Below are positions 54,107 to 61,904 of a DNA stretch of 64,000 bases, in pieces. The notes beneath the pieces were generated by a model. The model was not told where the DNA came from. It did not search any database and was given only the letters and a program-made list of their open reading frames with translations. Within the stretch, counting starts at the first letter, position 1. Every line of letters starts with the position of its first letter. Position numbers and translations under genes: made by a program. Source of the stretch: an uncultured Maribacter sp. (GTDB taxonomy: Bacteria > Bacteroidota > Bacteroidia > Flavobacteriales > Flavobacteriaceae). Where the stretch lies: NCBI RefSeq assembly GCF_947500405.1, contig NZ_CANMRY010000002.1:124001-188000 (forward strand), read 5' to 3'.

Positions 54107-55891
54107 ATGCCAACCCAACAAAAAACACTATTCACAAAACTTCTTAAATGGAGATACAAACATATCTCTGATAAGAATTTTACGCATATATTAAGTATTC
54201 TAGTAGGTTTACTTGCGGGTTTAGCATCGGTTACACTAAAAAACCTTACCTATTTTATTAGTTCTTCTCTAGAAACAGGGATAGTTTTTTCAAGCAATCA
54301 GTTATACTTTATATTACCTATTTTAGGTTTAACGTTGGTATATCTATATGTAAAATACATCTACAAAGAAAAAATAGAACACGCAGTATCTTCTATTTTA
54401 TTTGCGCTTTCTAGGAAAAAAAGTCTCATCAAACTTAAAAAAATATATAGTCCACTAATAACTGCACCTCTTACAGTTGGTTTTGGAGGTTCTGTAGGCT
54501 TGCTAGGGCCAGCAGTAGCATCTGGTGCAGCTATTAGCTCTAACCTTGGCCGTATATTGCATGTAAATGCTAAAACTCGCTCTTTATTAATTGCATGTGC
54601 TTCTGCAGGGGCAATAGCCTCTATATTTCAATCCCCTATTGCAGCCATTATTTTTGCTGTAGAAGTTTTTAGCTTAGATTTTACCATGCTTTCTGTACTT
54701 CCATTATTATTAGCATCTATCTCTGGAGTATTAACTTCGTATTTCTTTTTAGGAAATGAGGTATTATTTAAATTCTCCCTAACCGATAACTTTGAAATTA
54801 AAGACACCTTATTTTATGTTTTACTAGGTGTAGGTACTGCAATTGCATCTATCTATTTTACAAAAATGTACTTTGGCATTCTTAACCTTTTTAAACCTCT
54901 AAAAAGTCCAAAATACCGACTCTTAGTTGGTGGGTTAGCCATTGGTATTATGCTCTATTTTATTCCGCCACTGTATGGAGAAGGTTTTGGTTTTATTAAT
55001 AATCTTTTAGAAGGTAATCATTTAAAAGCAATAGGAACCACTCCTTTTGATGCTTATAAAAATAATATATGGGTGGTAATTGCGCTACTCTTTGGGCTTA
55101 CCATTTTTAAGGCAGTAGCAATGACCACTACGTTTGCCGCTGGTGGTTCTGGTGGTATTTTTATTCCAACTATGGTAATGGGTAGTGCTTTAGGTAATGT
55201 TGTAGCCAAGGTAATTAACCATCTTGGATTAGGCTTTTCTGTATCAGAAAGTAATTTTACACTAATAGGAATGGCTGGTTTAATTGCGGGGGTTTTACAT
55301 GCACCACTAACGGCTATTTTCTTAATTGCAGAAATAACAGGGGGTTATGAACTATTTGTTCCACTAATGATAACAGCATCTATATCTTACTTAATAACTA
55401 AGAATGCTGTAGACCACTCTATTTATACTAGAGAGCTTGCAGAAAGTGGCAATCTATTAACTCATAATAAAGACAAAACAGTATTAACTTTAATGGAGTT
55501 AGATGATGTTATAGAAGATAACTTTAAGGTTATACACCCTGAAATGACACTTGGAGACATGTTACTTAAATCTGTGGCAAAATCTACAAGAAATATTTAC
55601 CCGGTGGTAGATGATAAAAAAGCGCTAGTTGGTATTGTTTTGCTAGATGATATTCGGGAGTTTATGTTTAATAGAGCTTTGTATAAAACCACAAAAGTAG
55701 AAACCTTTATGCACCAAGCTCCAGATTATATTTTTTATGGCGAAGACGACATGCAAAAAGTAATGCAAAAATTTCAAAATAGTGGCGCTTGGAATTTACC
55801 TGTTATTAAAAAAGGAAAGTATATGGGCTTTGTTTCTAAATCTAAATTATTAACTGCGTATAGACGTAAATTAATTAACTTTACAGAATAA
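54107..55891 (+). CDS. ClC-family chloride channel/transporter with CBS domains
   Basis: The 594-residue protein has the ClC membrane core (residues about 25-440, including GGSVGLLGPAVASG and FAAGGSGGIFIPTM) and a C-terminal pair of CBS domains (about 460-590). The gating position that reads GREGP or GLEAP in most relatives is GLLGP here (residues 131-135), so Glu is replaced by Leu133. In the internal-gate region FAVEV (residues 183-187) the proton-glutamate position is Val187. Together this suggests an uncoupled or constitutively open chloride path rather than a proton-coupled exchanger. Confidence 0.9.
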   Translation: MPTQQKTLFTKLLKWRYKHISDKNFTHILSILVGLLAGLASVTLKNLTYFISSSLETGIVFSSNQLYFILPILGLTLVYLYVKYIYKEKIEHAVSSILFALSRKKSLIKLKKIYSPLITAPLTVGFGGSVGLLGPAVASGAAISSNLGRILHVNAKTRSLLIACASAGAIASIFQSPIAAIIFAVEVFSLDFTMLSVLPLLLASISGVLTSYFFLGNEVLFKFSLTDNFEIKDTLFYVLLGVGTAIASIYFTKMYFGILNLFKPLKSPKYRLLVGGLAIGIMLYFIPPLYGEGFGFINNLLEGNHLKAIGTTPFDAYKNNIWVVIALLFGLTIFKAVAMTTTFAAGGSGGIFIPTMVMGSALGNVVAKVINHLGLGFSVSESNFTLIGMAGLIAGVLHAPLTAIFLIAEITGGYELFVPLMITASISYLITKNAVDHSIYTRELAESGNLLTHNKDKTVLTLMELDDVIEDNFKVIHPEMTLGDMLLKSVAKSTRNIYPVVDDKKALVGIVLLDDIREFMFNRALYKTTKVETFMHQAPDYIFYGEDDMQKVMQKFQNSGAWNLPVIKKGKYMGFVSKSKLLTAYRRKLINFTE

Positions 55892-55896
55892 AAACT

Positions 55897-56322
55897 ATGT
55901 TAGTCATTGCAAAAGGAGTATTAGTAATAATTTTTTTAAATCTTTCATGTTTACATTGGTATTGGGCCTTTGGAGGCAAATGGGGCTTAGAATATGTAAT
56001 ACCTACAAAAACTACTATAGAAAAAGCTATTAAGCCAAACCCATTAGCTACTATACTAGTTGCAATTGCATTGCTTTTAATTGCATATATTTATTTACTA
56101 CTTATATTTAGTATCCATGTAAATATATTTCCAACTTGGGTTATAAAGTATGGAATATGGATTGTTCCTAGTGTTTTTCTTTTAAGAGTTCTTGGAGATT
56201 TTAAATATGTTGGGTTATTTAAAAAAATAAAAAAAACAACTTTTGCAATTAACGATACAAAATACTTTATTCCTTTATGCGCAATTATAGCTACTCTTGG
56301 GTTTATTATTGCTTTAAATTAA
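55897..56322 (+). CDS. DUF3995 family membrane protein
   Basis: The 141-residue protein has four predicted membrane helices. HWYWAFGGKWGLEYVIPTK after the first helix is the recognisable DUF3995 feature. It begins 5 bases after the ClC stop, so it may be co-transcribed. Function is unknown. Confidence 0.85.
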   Translation: MLVIAKGVLVIIFLNLSCLHWYWAFGGKWGLEYVIPTKTTIEKAIKPNPLATILVAIALLLIAYIYLLLIFSIHVNIFPTWVIKYGIWIVPSVFLLRVLGDFKYVGLFKKIKKTTFAINDTKYFIPLCAIIATLGFIIALN

Positions 56323-56328
56323 ATTATT

Positions 56329-56580
56329 TTGAAATACATTATAACAATAATTACAATAGCCGCATTTGGTTCTATTGCTTATGGGTTTACTTTAGAGGAA
56401 AGTGAAACACAACTTTCTCATAAATATATTGGAGCAGGTACTGCTGCTTTATTTTTACTTGCTATGCCGCTTTTTCTTTACAAAGAGAGTAAAGGGAAAA
56501 AAATGAATGATTATATGCTTACCGAGGAAAATGTAAGAAAAATGCAAGGAAAGCCACCCAAAAAGACTGAAAACCAGTAA
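56329..56580 (+). CDS. Small membrane protein (83 residues, TTG start)
   Basis: Translation appears to start with TTG at 56329, 6 bases after the stop of the DUF3995 gene; no ATG precedes the hydrophobic N terminus. Two membrane helices are predicted: residues 2-19 (KYIITIITIAAFGSIAYG) and about 33-50 (IGAGTAALFLLAMPLFLY). A cytoplasmic tail rich in Lys follows. I do not recognise the family. The spacing and coding pattern support it as a real third gene of the ClC transcript. Confidence 0.65.
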   Translation: MKYIITIITIAAFGSIAYGFTLEESETQLSHKYIGAGTAALFLLAMPLFLYKESKGKKMNDYMLTEENVRKMQGKPPKKTENQ

Positions 56581-56664
56581 TTTCCAATACATTTTATTTC
56601 TATTCTAAACTCTTTTTCCCCAAAAAATTATAAATTAGTGTATTAATTTTTAATTTTTATTCTA

Positions 56665-56856
56665 ATGACTGGTACAGTAAAATTTTTTAATGGATCTAAA
56701 GGATATGGGTTCATAACCAATGATGATACAGGTAAAGACATTTTTGTTCATGCTACTGCATTAAACGGAGTACAATTAAATGAAGGGGATAAAGTAGAGT
56801 ATGAAGAAGAGGAAGGCAGAAAAGGAATTGTTGCAGGACAAGTCCAAGTTATTTAA
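56665..56856 (+). CDS. Cold-shock domain protein
   Basis: The 63-residue protein is a single cold-shock domain with both RNP motifs: KGYGFI (RNP1, residues about 12-17) and DIFVHATAL (RNP2-like, 25-33). It binds single-stranded RNA or DNA as a chaperone. The upstream region is AT-rich, and the leader appears short. Gene is single and converges with the deaminase gene (17-base gap). Confidence 0.95.
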   Translation: MTGTVKFFNGSKGYGFITNDDTGKDIFVHATALNGVQLNEGDKVEYEEEEGRKGIVAGQVQVI

Positions 56857-56873
56857 TACTTTTGCATGTAATT

Positions 56874-57317
56874 TTAATTTCTCTTTTTACTAAAAAAACG
56901 TTTTAATAGTTCAGAAGCTTCTTCTGCCAATAGTCCTCCTTCTATTTTTGTTTTAGGGTGTAATTTAGTGCCTAAAGCTCTACAACCCCTTTCCAAGTCT
57001 GTTGCAGCAAACACAATTCTAGAAATTTGGCTCCAATATAATGCTCCTGCACACATTTGGCATGGCTCTAAAGTAACATACAAGGTACATTCTTTTAAAT
57101 ATTTACCTCCTAAAAAATTAGCTGCAGAAGTAATGGCTTGCATTTCTGCATGCGCAGTAACATCATTTAATTGTTCTGTAAGATTATGCGATCTAGCTAT
57201 AATTTTATCTTTAACAACAATAATTGCACCTACAGGAACTTCTCCTTTATCATAAGCAGTCTCAGCTTCTTGCAAAGCCTTTTTCATGTAATAAGTATCA
57301 TCAAAAGGTTGTATCAT
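56874..57317 (-). CDS. tadA: tRNA-specific adenosine deaminase (TadA-like)
   Basis: The 147-residue enzyme has the zinc deaminase motif HAE at residues 56-58 (H56, catalytic E58) and PCQMC at 85-89 (C86, C89). These are typical of TadA. TadA makes inosine at the wobble position of tRNA-Arg. In many Flavobacteriaceae this gene is next to dxs and the dGTPase, as here. Divergent from dxs. A broader nucleoside deaminase role cannot be excluded. Confidence 0.9.
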   Translation of the reverse strand: MIQPFDDTYYMKKALQEAETAYDKGEVPVGAIIVVKDKIIARSHNLTEQLNDVTAHAEMQAITSAANFLGGKYLKECTLYVTLEPCQMCAGALYWSQISRIVFAATDLERGCRALGTKLHPKTKIEGGLLAEEASELLKRFFSKKRN

Positions 57318-57444
57318 ATTATAAATTTAATTCAAGATTAATAAAAAAAGTAGGTTTTATAAAATAAAGAAGAACATAAGCTAAAATCTATATTTAATAT
57401 ACCGTCATAAAAACCGTAATTTTGTTACCTTAACTAATGTGGGC

Positions 57445-59220
57445 ATGCCTAAAACTTTATTATCTACTATAAATTCTCCAAACGATCTTAAAAGATTACC
57501 GCAAGAGCAGTTACCACAATTAGCGCAAGAAATACGTGACTTTATCATTACAATTGTTGCCACAAAAGAAGGGCATTTAGGGGCAAGTTTAGGGGTTGTA
57601 GAGCTCACTATTGCATTACATTATGTTTATAAGACCCCTATAGATAATCTTATTTGGGATGTGGGGCATCAAGCCTACGGGCATAAAATACTTACTGGCA
57701 GAAAAGATGTTTTTGAAACCAACAGGCAACTAAATGGTATAAGTGGTTTTCCTAAAATTGACGAAAGTATTTACGACGCTTTTGGAACAGGGCATAGTTC
57801 TACCTCTATTTCGGCCATATTGGGTATGGCAATTGCCGCACAAATAAAAGGCAATGTCCAAAAGAATCATATAGCAGTTATTGGCGATGCGTCTATTGCT
57901 AGTGGAATGGCTTTTGAAGGCCTTAACCATGCTGGAGTTACTAATGCTAATGTTTTAATTATTTTAAATGATAATGCTATTGGTATTGATCCTAGCGTAG
58001 GTGCTCTAAAAAAATACCTCACTAATGTTAAAAAAGGAACAGCAAAGGATGAAAATATTTTTGAATGCTTAAACTTTAATTATACGGGTCCTATAGATGG
58101 TCATAATATAAATGATTTAATCAAAGAATTAAAGCGCCTACAAAATATAAAAGGCCCCAAATTATTACATGTTATTACCACTAAAGGTAAAGGATTAAAA
58201 CAAGCTGAAGAAAACCAAGTTACCTACCATGCTCCTGGGAAATTTAACAAAACTACTGGAGATTTAATTCCTAAAAAAAATACAGTACAAGCTCCAAAAT
58301 ACCAAGATGTTTTTGGACACACTATTGTAGAACTAGCGCTTAATAATAAAAATATTGTTGGCATTACACCAGCAATGCCAACAGGTAGTTCTTTAAAATA
58401 TATGATGGAAAAAATTCCTGACCGTGCTTTTGATGTTGGTATTGCAGAACAACATGCCGTAACCTTGGCTGCAGGTATGGTAAAAGAAGGTCTTATCCCC
58501 TTTTGTAATATTTATTCTACCTTTTTACAAAGAGCTTATGACCAAGTTATACATGATGTTGCTTTACAAAAACTACCTGTAATTTTTTGCTTAGATCGTG
58601 CTGGTTTGGTTGGCCAAGATGGAGTAACACATCATGGAATTTATGATATAGCATTTTTAAGGTGCATTCCAAATCTTATTATTTTTGCCCCTTTAAATGA
58701 AATAGAACTAAGAAATATAATGTACACCGCTCAATTAGGGCTAAAACAACCAATAGCAATTAGATACCCTAGAGGAAGAGGTGAAAATGTAGATTGGAAA
58801 AAGAGATTTAAAAAAATTAACATAGTAAGCTCCCAAGAATTAAAAAAAGGCACAAAAATTGCTATTATTTCCACTGGAACAATTGGAAATTTAGTCACAA
58901 AAGTTATAAATGATTTAGATTCTAATACAGAAATTGGTCACTATAATATGCCATTTATAAAACCTTTAGACACTAATAGACTTAGAACTATTTGTGTTAA
59001 TTACGAGGCTATTATTACTATTGAAGACGGTTGCATAAGCGGCGGATTTGGCAGTGCCATTTCAGAATTTGTATTGGATAATAAATATAAAAACACTATT
59101 AAAATACTAGGAATTCCTGATGTTTTTATTGAGCACGGCAGCCTAGAAGAATTACATAAAATAGCTAAAATTGACTATCAAACCATTAAAAAAAGCATAA
59201 ATGAATTACGCTTATCTTAA
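57445..59220 (+). CDS. dxs: 1-deoxy-D-xylulose-5-phosphate synthase
   Basis: I prefer the ATG at 57445 (591 residues); a GTG two codons upstream at 57439 is possible. The enzyme makes the first intermediate of the MEP isoprenoid pathway from pyruvate and glyceraldehyde-3-phosphate, using thiamine diphosphate. Visible features are WDVGHQAYGHK near 70-80, and GDASIASGMAFEGLNHAG and LNDNAIGI for thiamine diphosphate and Mg binding near 147-185. The second half has GIAEQHAVTLAAGM and LDRAGLVGQDGVTHHG (residues about 330-415). A -7-like TAATTTTG lies at 57417-57424. Overlaps the next gene by 20 bases. Confidence 0.95.
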   Translation: MPKTLLSTINSPNDLKRLPQEQLPQLAQEIRDFIITIVATKEGHLGASLGVVELTIALHYVYKTPIDNLIWDVGHQAYGHKILTGRKDVFETNRQLNGISGFPKIDESIYDAFGTGHSSTSISAILGMAIAAQIKGNVQKNHIAVIGDASIASGMAFEGLNHAGVTNANVLIILNDNAIGIDPSVGALKKYLTNVKKGTAKDENIFECLNFNYTGPIDGHNINDLIKELKRLQNIKGPKLLHVITTKGKGLKQAEENQVTYHAPGKFNKTTGDLIPKKNTVQAPKYQDVFGHTIVELALNNKNIVGITPAMPTGSSLKYMMEKIPDRAFDVGIAEQHAVTLAAGMVKEGLIPFCNIYSTFLQRAYDQVIHDVALQKLPVIFCLDRAGLVGQDGVTHHGIYDIAFLRCIPNLIIFAPLNEIELRNIMYTAQLGLKQPIAIRYPRGRGENVDWKKRFKKINIVSSQELKKGTKIAIISTGTIGNLVTKVINDLDSNTEIGHYNMPFIKPLDTNRLRTICVNYEAIITIEDGCISGGFGSAISEFVLDNKYKNTIKILGIPDVFIEHGSLEELHKIAKIDYQTIKKSINELRLS

Positions 59221-60319
59221 AAAACTAATCCAAAAAATAGTTCTAGCTTTATTTTTAATAACATTTTCACTACCCTCTTTTTCTCAAGATTCTCTTGCTA
59301 CAACTTCAGAAATAGATACTACAATAATTAATACTATTGTTATTAGAAAAAATCAGGAAAAAATTAGGCATATTCCAAGGGGCGCACACTTAACAAACCC
59401 TTATGTTTCTTTTAAAAAGACAAAACCTTTAGCTAAAAAATATAAAAGGTTTAGAATTCCATCTTTCTGGATTAAGAAAAATCAATTAGGAATACGAGTA
59501 AGTGAAGTTGCTTTTGTAAACTGGAATGCAGGTGGTAACAACTCTATAAGTGGTCTTGGTAGTCTTAAATTTGAAAGAAATTATAAATTTAGATACGTAC
59601 AATGGGATAATGAGTTAGAGTTAAGATACGGTCTAAACGCGCAAGAAGACCAAAAATTAAGAAAAACCGATGATAATATTAGAATGAGCTCCACATTTGG
59701 GTATAGAAGAGATACTATAAGTAATTGGTATTATTCTGTAAAAGCAAATCTAAGAACACAATTTTCTAATGGATATAAATATCCTGATAGAACTACTCCT
59801 ATTTCTAGGTTTATGGCTCCGGGTTATTTCTTCTTTGGTGCCGGAACATCTTATATAACTCCAGATCAAAAATTTAATTTATATATATCTCCGCTAACCT
59901 TAAAGTCTACATATGTTTTAGACCAAAGACTAGCAGACAAAGGTGCTTTTGGTGTTAAAAAAGCTACTTTAGATACTAATGGAAATATAATAACTCCAGG
60001 GGAAACCGTTTTTGTAGAACTTGGTTTTTTATTAACCAATACTTGGCAAACCAACATTGCCAAAAATGTAAAAATGAAGCATAGACTTTCTCTTTATACA
60101 GATTACTTAACTAGTTTTGGTAATGTAGATATAGACTGGGAATTAAACTTTGACTTAAGAGTAAATAAATACATAAAAGCCAATATTGGAACTCATATTA
60201 TTTATGATGATGATATTCTTTTTGATGAAGTTAAAGAAAACAATGTTGTAGTAGATGCCGGTATTCCTAGAATACAATTTAAACAATTATTAGGCGTAGG
60301 TGTTTCTTATGATTTTTAG
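59201..60319 (+). CDS. DUF3078 family exported protein
   Basis: The 372-residue protein has a signal peptide (to about SFSQ, residue 29), a proline/lysine-rich linker, and from about residue 95 a strand-rich domain that contains EVAFVNWNAGGNNSISGLGS. This is the DUF3078 signature, probably an outer-membrane barrel. It ends with VGVSYDF, an aromatic C terminus expected for barrel proteins. It starts inside the end of dxs (20-base overlap), a conserved pairing in Flavobacteriaceae. Function unknown. Confidence 0.9.
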   Translation: MNYAYLKKLIQKIVLALFLITFSLPSFSQDSLATTSEIDTTIINTIVIRKNQEKIRHIPRGAHLTNPYVSFKKTKPLAKKYKRFRIPSFWIKKNQLGIRVSEVAFVNWNAGGNNSISGLGSLKFERNYKFRYVQWDNELELRYGLNAQEDQKLRKTDDNIRMSSTFGYRRDTISNWYYSVKANLRTQFSNGYKYPDRTTPISRFMAPGYFFFGAGTSYITPDQKFNLYISPLTLKSTYVLDQRLADKGAFGVKKATLDTNGNIITPGETVFVELGFLLTNTWQTNIAKNVKMKHRLSLYTDYLTSFGNVDIDWELNFDLRVNKYIKANIGTHIIYDDDILFDEVKENNVVVDAGIPRIQFKQLLGVGVSYDF

Positions 60320-61662
60320 TGAAGTTGCTTCCCCATTATTTTATTATGAATATGTACCGCAGCACTATCAGAAAGGCTAGCAACATAACAACAGGTATTT
60401 AGTAAAATATTATAAATAGAAACTTGTGTACGCTGGTAAAACTTAGGCAAAGTACTTATCATTAACCTGTCGTAATTAGATCCTTTGTTTTCTTTTTCAT
60501 TTATAAGAGCAGAAGAATACACATCTAATATATCTGAGATTATCTTATACCCAGCTATCTCTTTTTCTATGACATCTTGCGCCTTATAAACTTTATTTAC
60601 GCTTAGGGTAATTATGTCTTTAATTTGCGCAGCATAAGCACTTTTATCCAATAAAGACATATGAAAATCCCCTTTAAGAATTGCGTCTTCATTTGCAATG
60701 AATATATCTATTGCATCTGTAATTAATGTATTTATAGCTAGTGCGCGTAAATAACTTAAACGATCCTCTTTATATACTAAAGAATTATATTTCGTAGTAT
60801 TAATACTATCTTTTACAAGTTTAATTAAATACTCTAAAGCATAATCTTCCGATATTAATCCAAGATTAATACCATCTTCAAAATCTATAATGGTATAACA
60901 AATATCATCTGCAGCCTCTACTAAGAAAGTTAATGGGTGTCTTGCGTAAGAAACAGCATCACCATCTCTTGTTTGTCTTAAACCTAACTCATTTGCAACA
61001 TTAATAAATGCTTCTTTTTCGCTCTGAAAAAAACCAAACTTTTTATCTGCAATATGTTTTGTAGGCTTTTTAGGAAGTGATTCTTTTGGATATTTCATAA
61101 AAGCACCCAAAGTAGCATAACTAAGTCGTAATCCTCCGGAAACACCTTCTTTAGATTCTGTTAGGAGCTTAAAACCATTAGCATTACCTTCAAAATCTAT
61201 AATATCTTGATATTCCTTTTTAGATAAAACCGATTGGTATTTTTTTCCAACTCCAGTTTTAAAATACTCTCCAATAGATTTTTCTCCACTGTGTCCAAAA
61301 GGCGGGTTTCCAATATCATGAGACAATGCTGCAGCAGCTACTATAGCTCCAAAATCATTGAATTTATACCCATGTATTTCACTTAAATACGGATGTTTTT
61401 CTATTATTTTTTTACCAGCAATTCTTCCTAAACTACGACCAACAACAGAAACTTCTAAGCTATGAGTAAGTCTTGTATGCACAAAATCGGTTTTAGACAA
61501 AGGAATAACCTGCGTTTTATCTTGTAAACTCCTAAAGGCTTTAGAAAATATTATACGGTCATAATCCACCTCAAAACCAAGCCTAGTTTCGTCTTGTTCT
61601 TTACGTAATCTTTTAAAAGTATCTCCTTGTCTTTTTAATGATAATAGTTGTTCCCAGCGCAT
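60316..61662 (-). CDS. dgt: Deoxyguanosinetriphosphate triphosphohydrolase
   Basis: The 448-residue HD-superfamily enzyme hydrolyses dGTP (and probably other dNTPs) to deoxynucleoside and triphosphate. Metal ligands are visible: H67 in LTHSLE and the HD pair H115/D116 in LSHDIGNPPFGHSGE, with a later Asp in EAADDICYTIIDFED. The stop overlaps the stop of the convergent DUF3078 gene by 4 bases. Length is normal for the Dgt family. Confidence 0.93.
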   Translation of the reverse strand: MRWEQLLSLKRQGDTFKRLRKEQDETRLGFEVDYDRIIFSKAFRSLQDKTQVIPLSKTDFVHTRLTHSLEVSVVGRSLGRIAGKKIIEKHPYLSEIHGYKFNDFGAIVAAAALSHDIGNPPFGHSGEKSIGEYFKTGVGKKYQSVLSKKEYQDIIDFEGNANGFKLLTESKEGVSGGLRLSYATLGAFMKYPKESLPKKPTKHIADKKFGFFQSEKEAFINVANELGLRQTRDGDAVSYARHPLTFLVEAADDICYTIIDFEDGINLGLISEDYALEYLIKLVKDSINTTKYNSLVYKEDRLSYLRALAINTLITDAIDIFIANEDAILKGDFHMSLLDKSAYAAQIKDIITLSVNKVYKAQDVIEKEIAGYKIISDILDVYSSALINEKENKGSNYDRLMISTLPKFYQRTQVSIYNILLNTCCYVASLSDSAAVHIHNKIMGKQLH

Positions 61663-61904
61663 TGTATAGTTTTAAAATACGCAAGTTACATTTTACAAAA
61701 TAGTAATGCTAATAAAAAACAGCATTAACCTAAATGGCAAGGTTAACAACTCATTTTTTTATAAAAAACGGGACTCTTTTTTCCTGAAAACTGATACATT
61801 TATATAAACATATCTATCAAATTTATCGAAAAAATATAACCTTTAGATAACACTGCAGTCTAACTTCTTTTAGATATTTGCCGATTTATTTCTTTACTAA
61901 ATTT

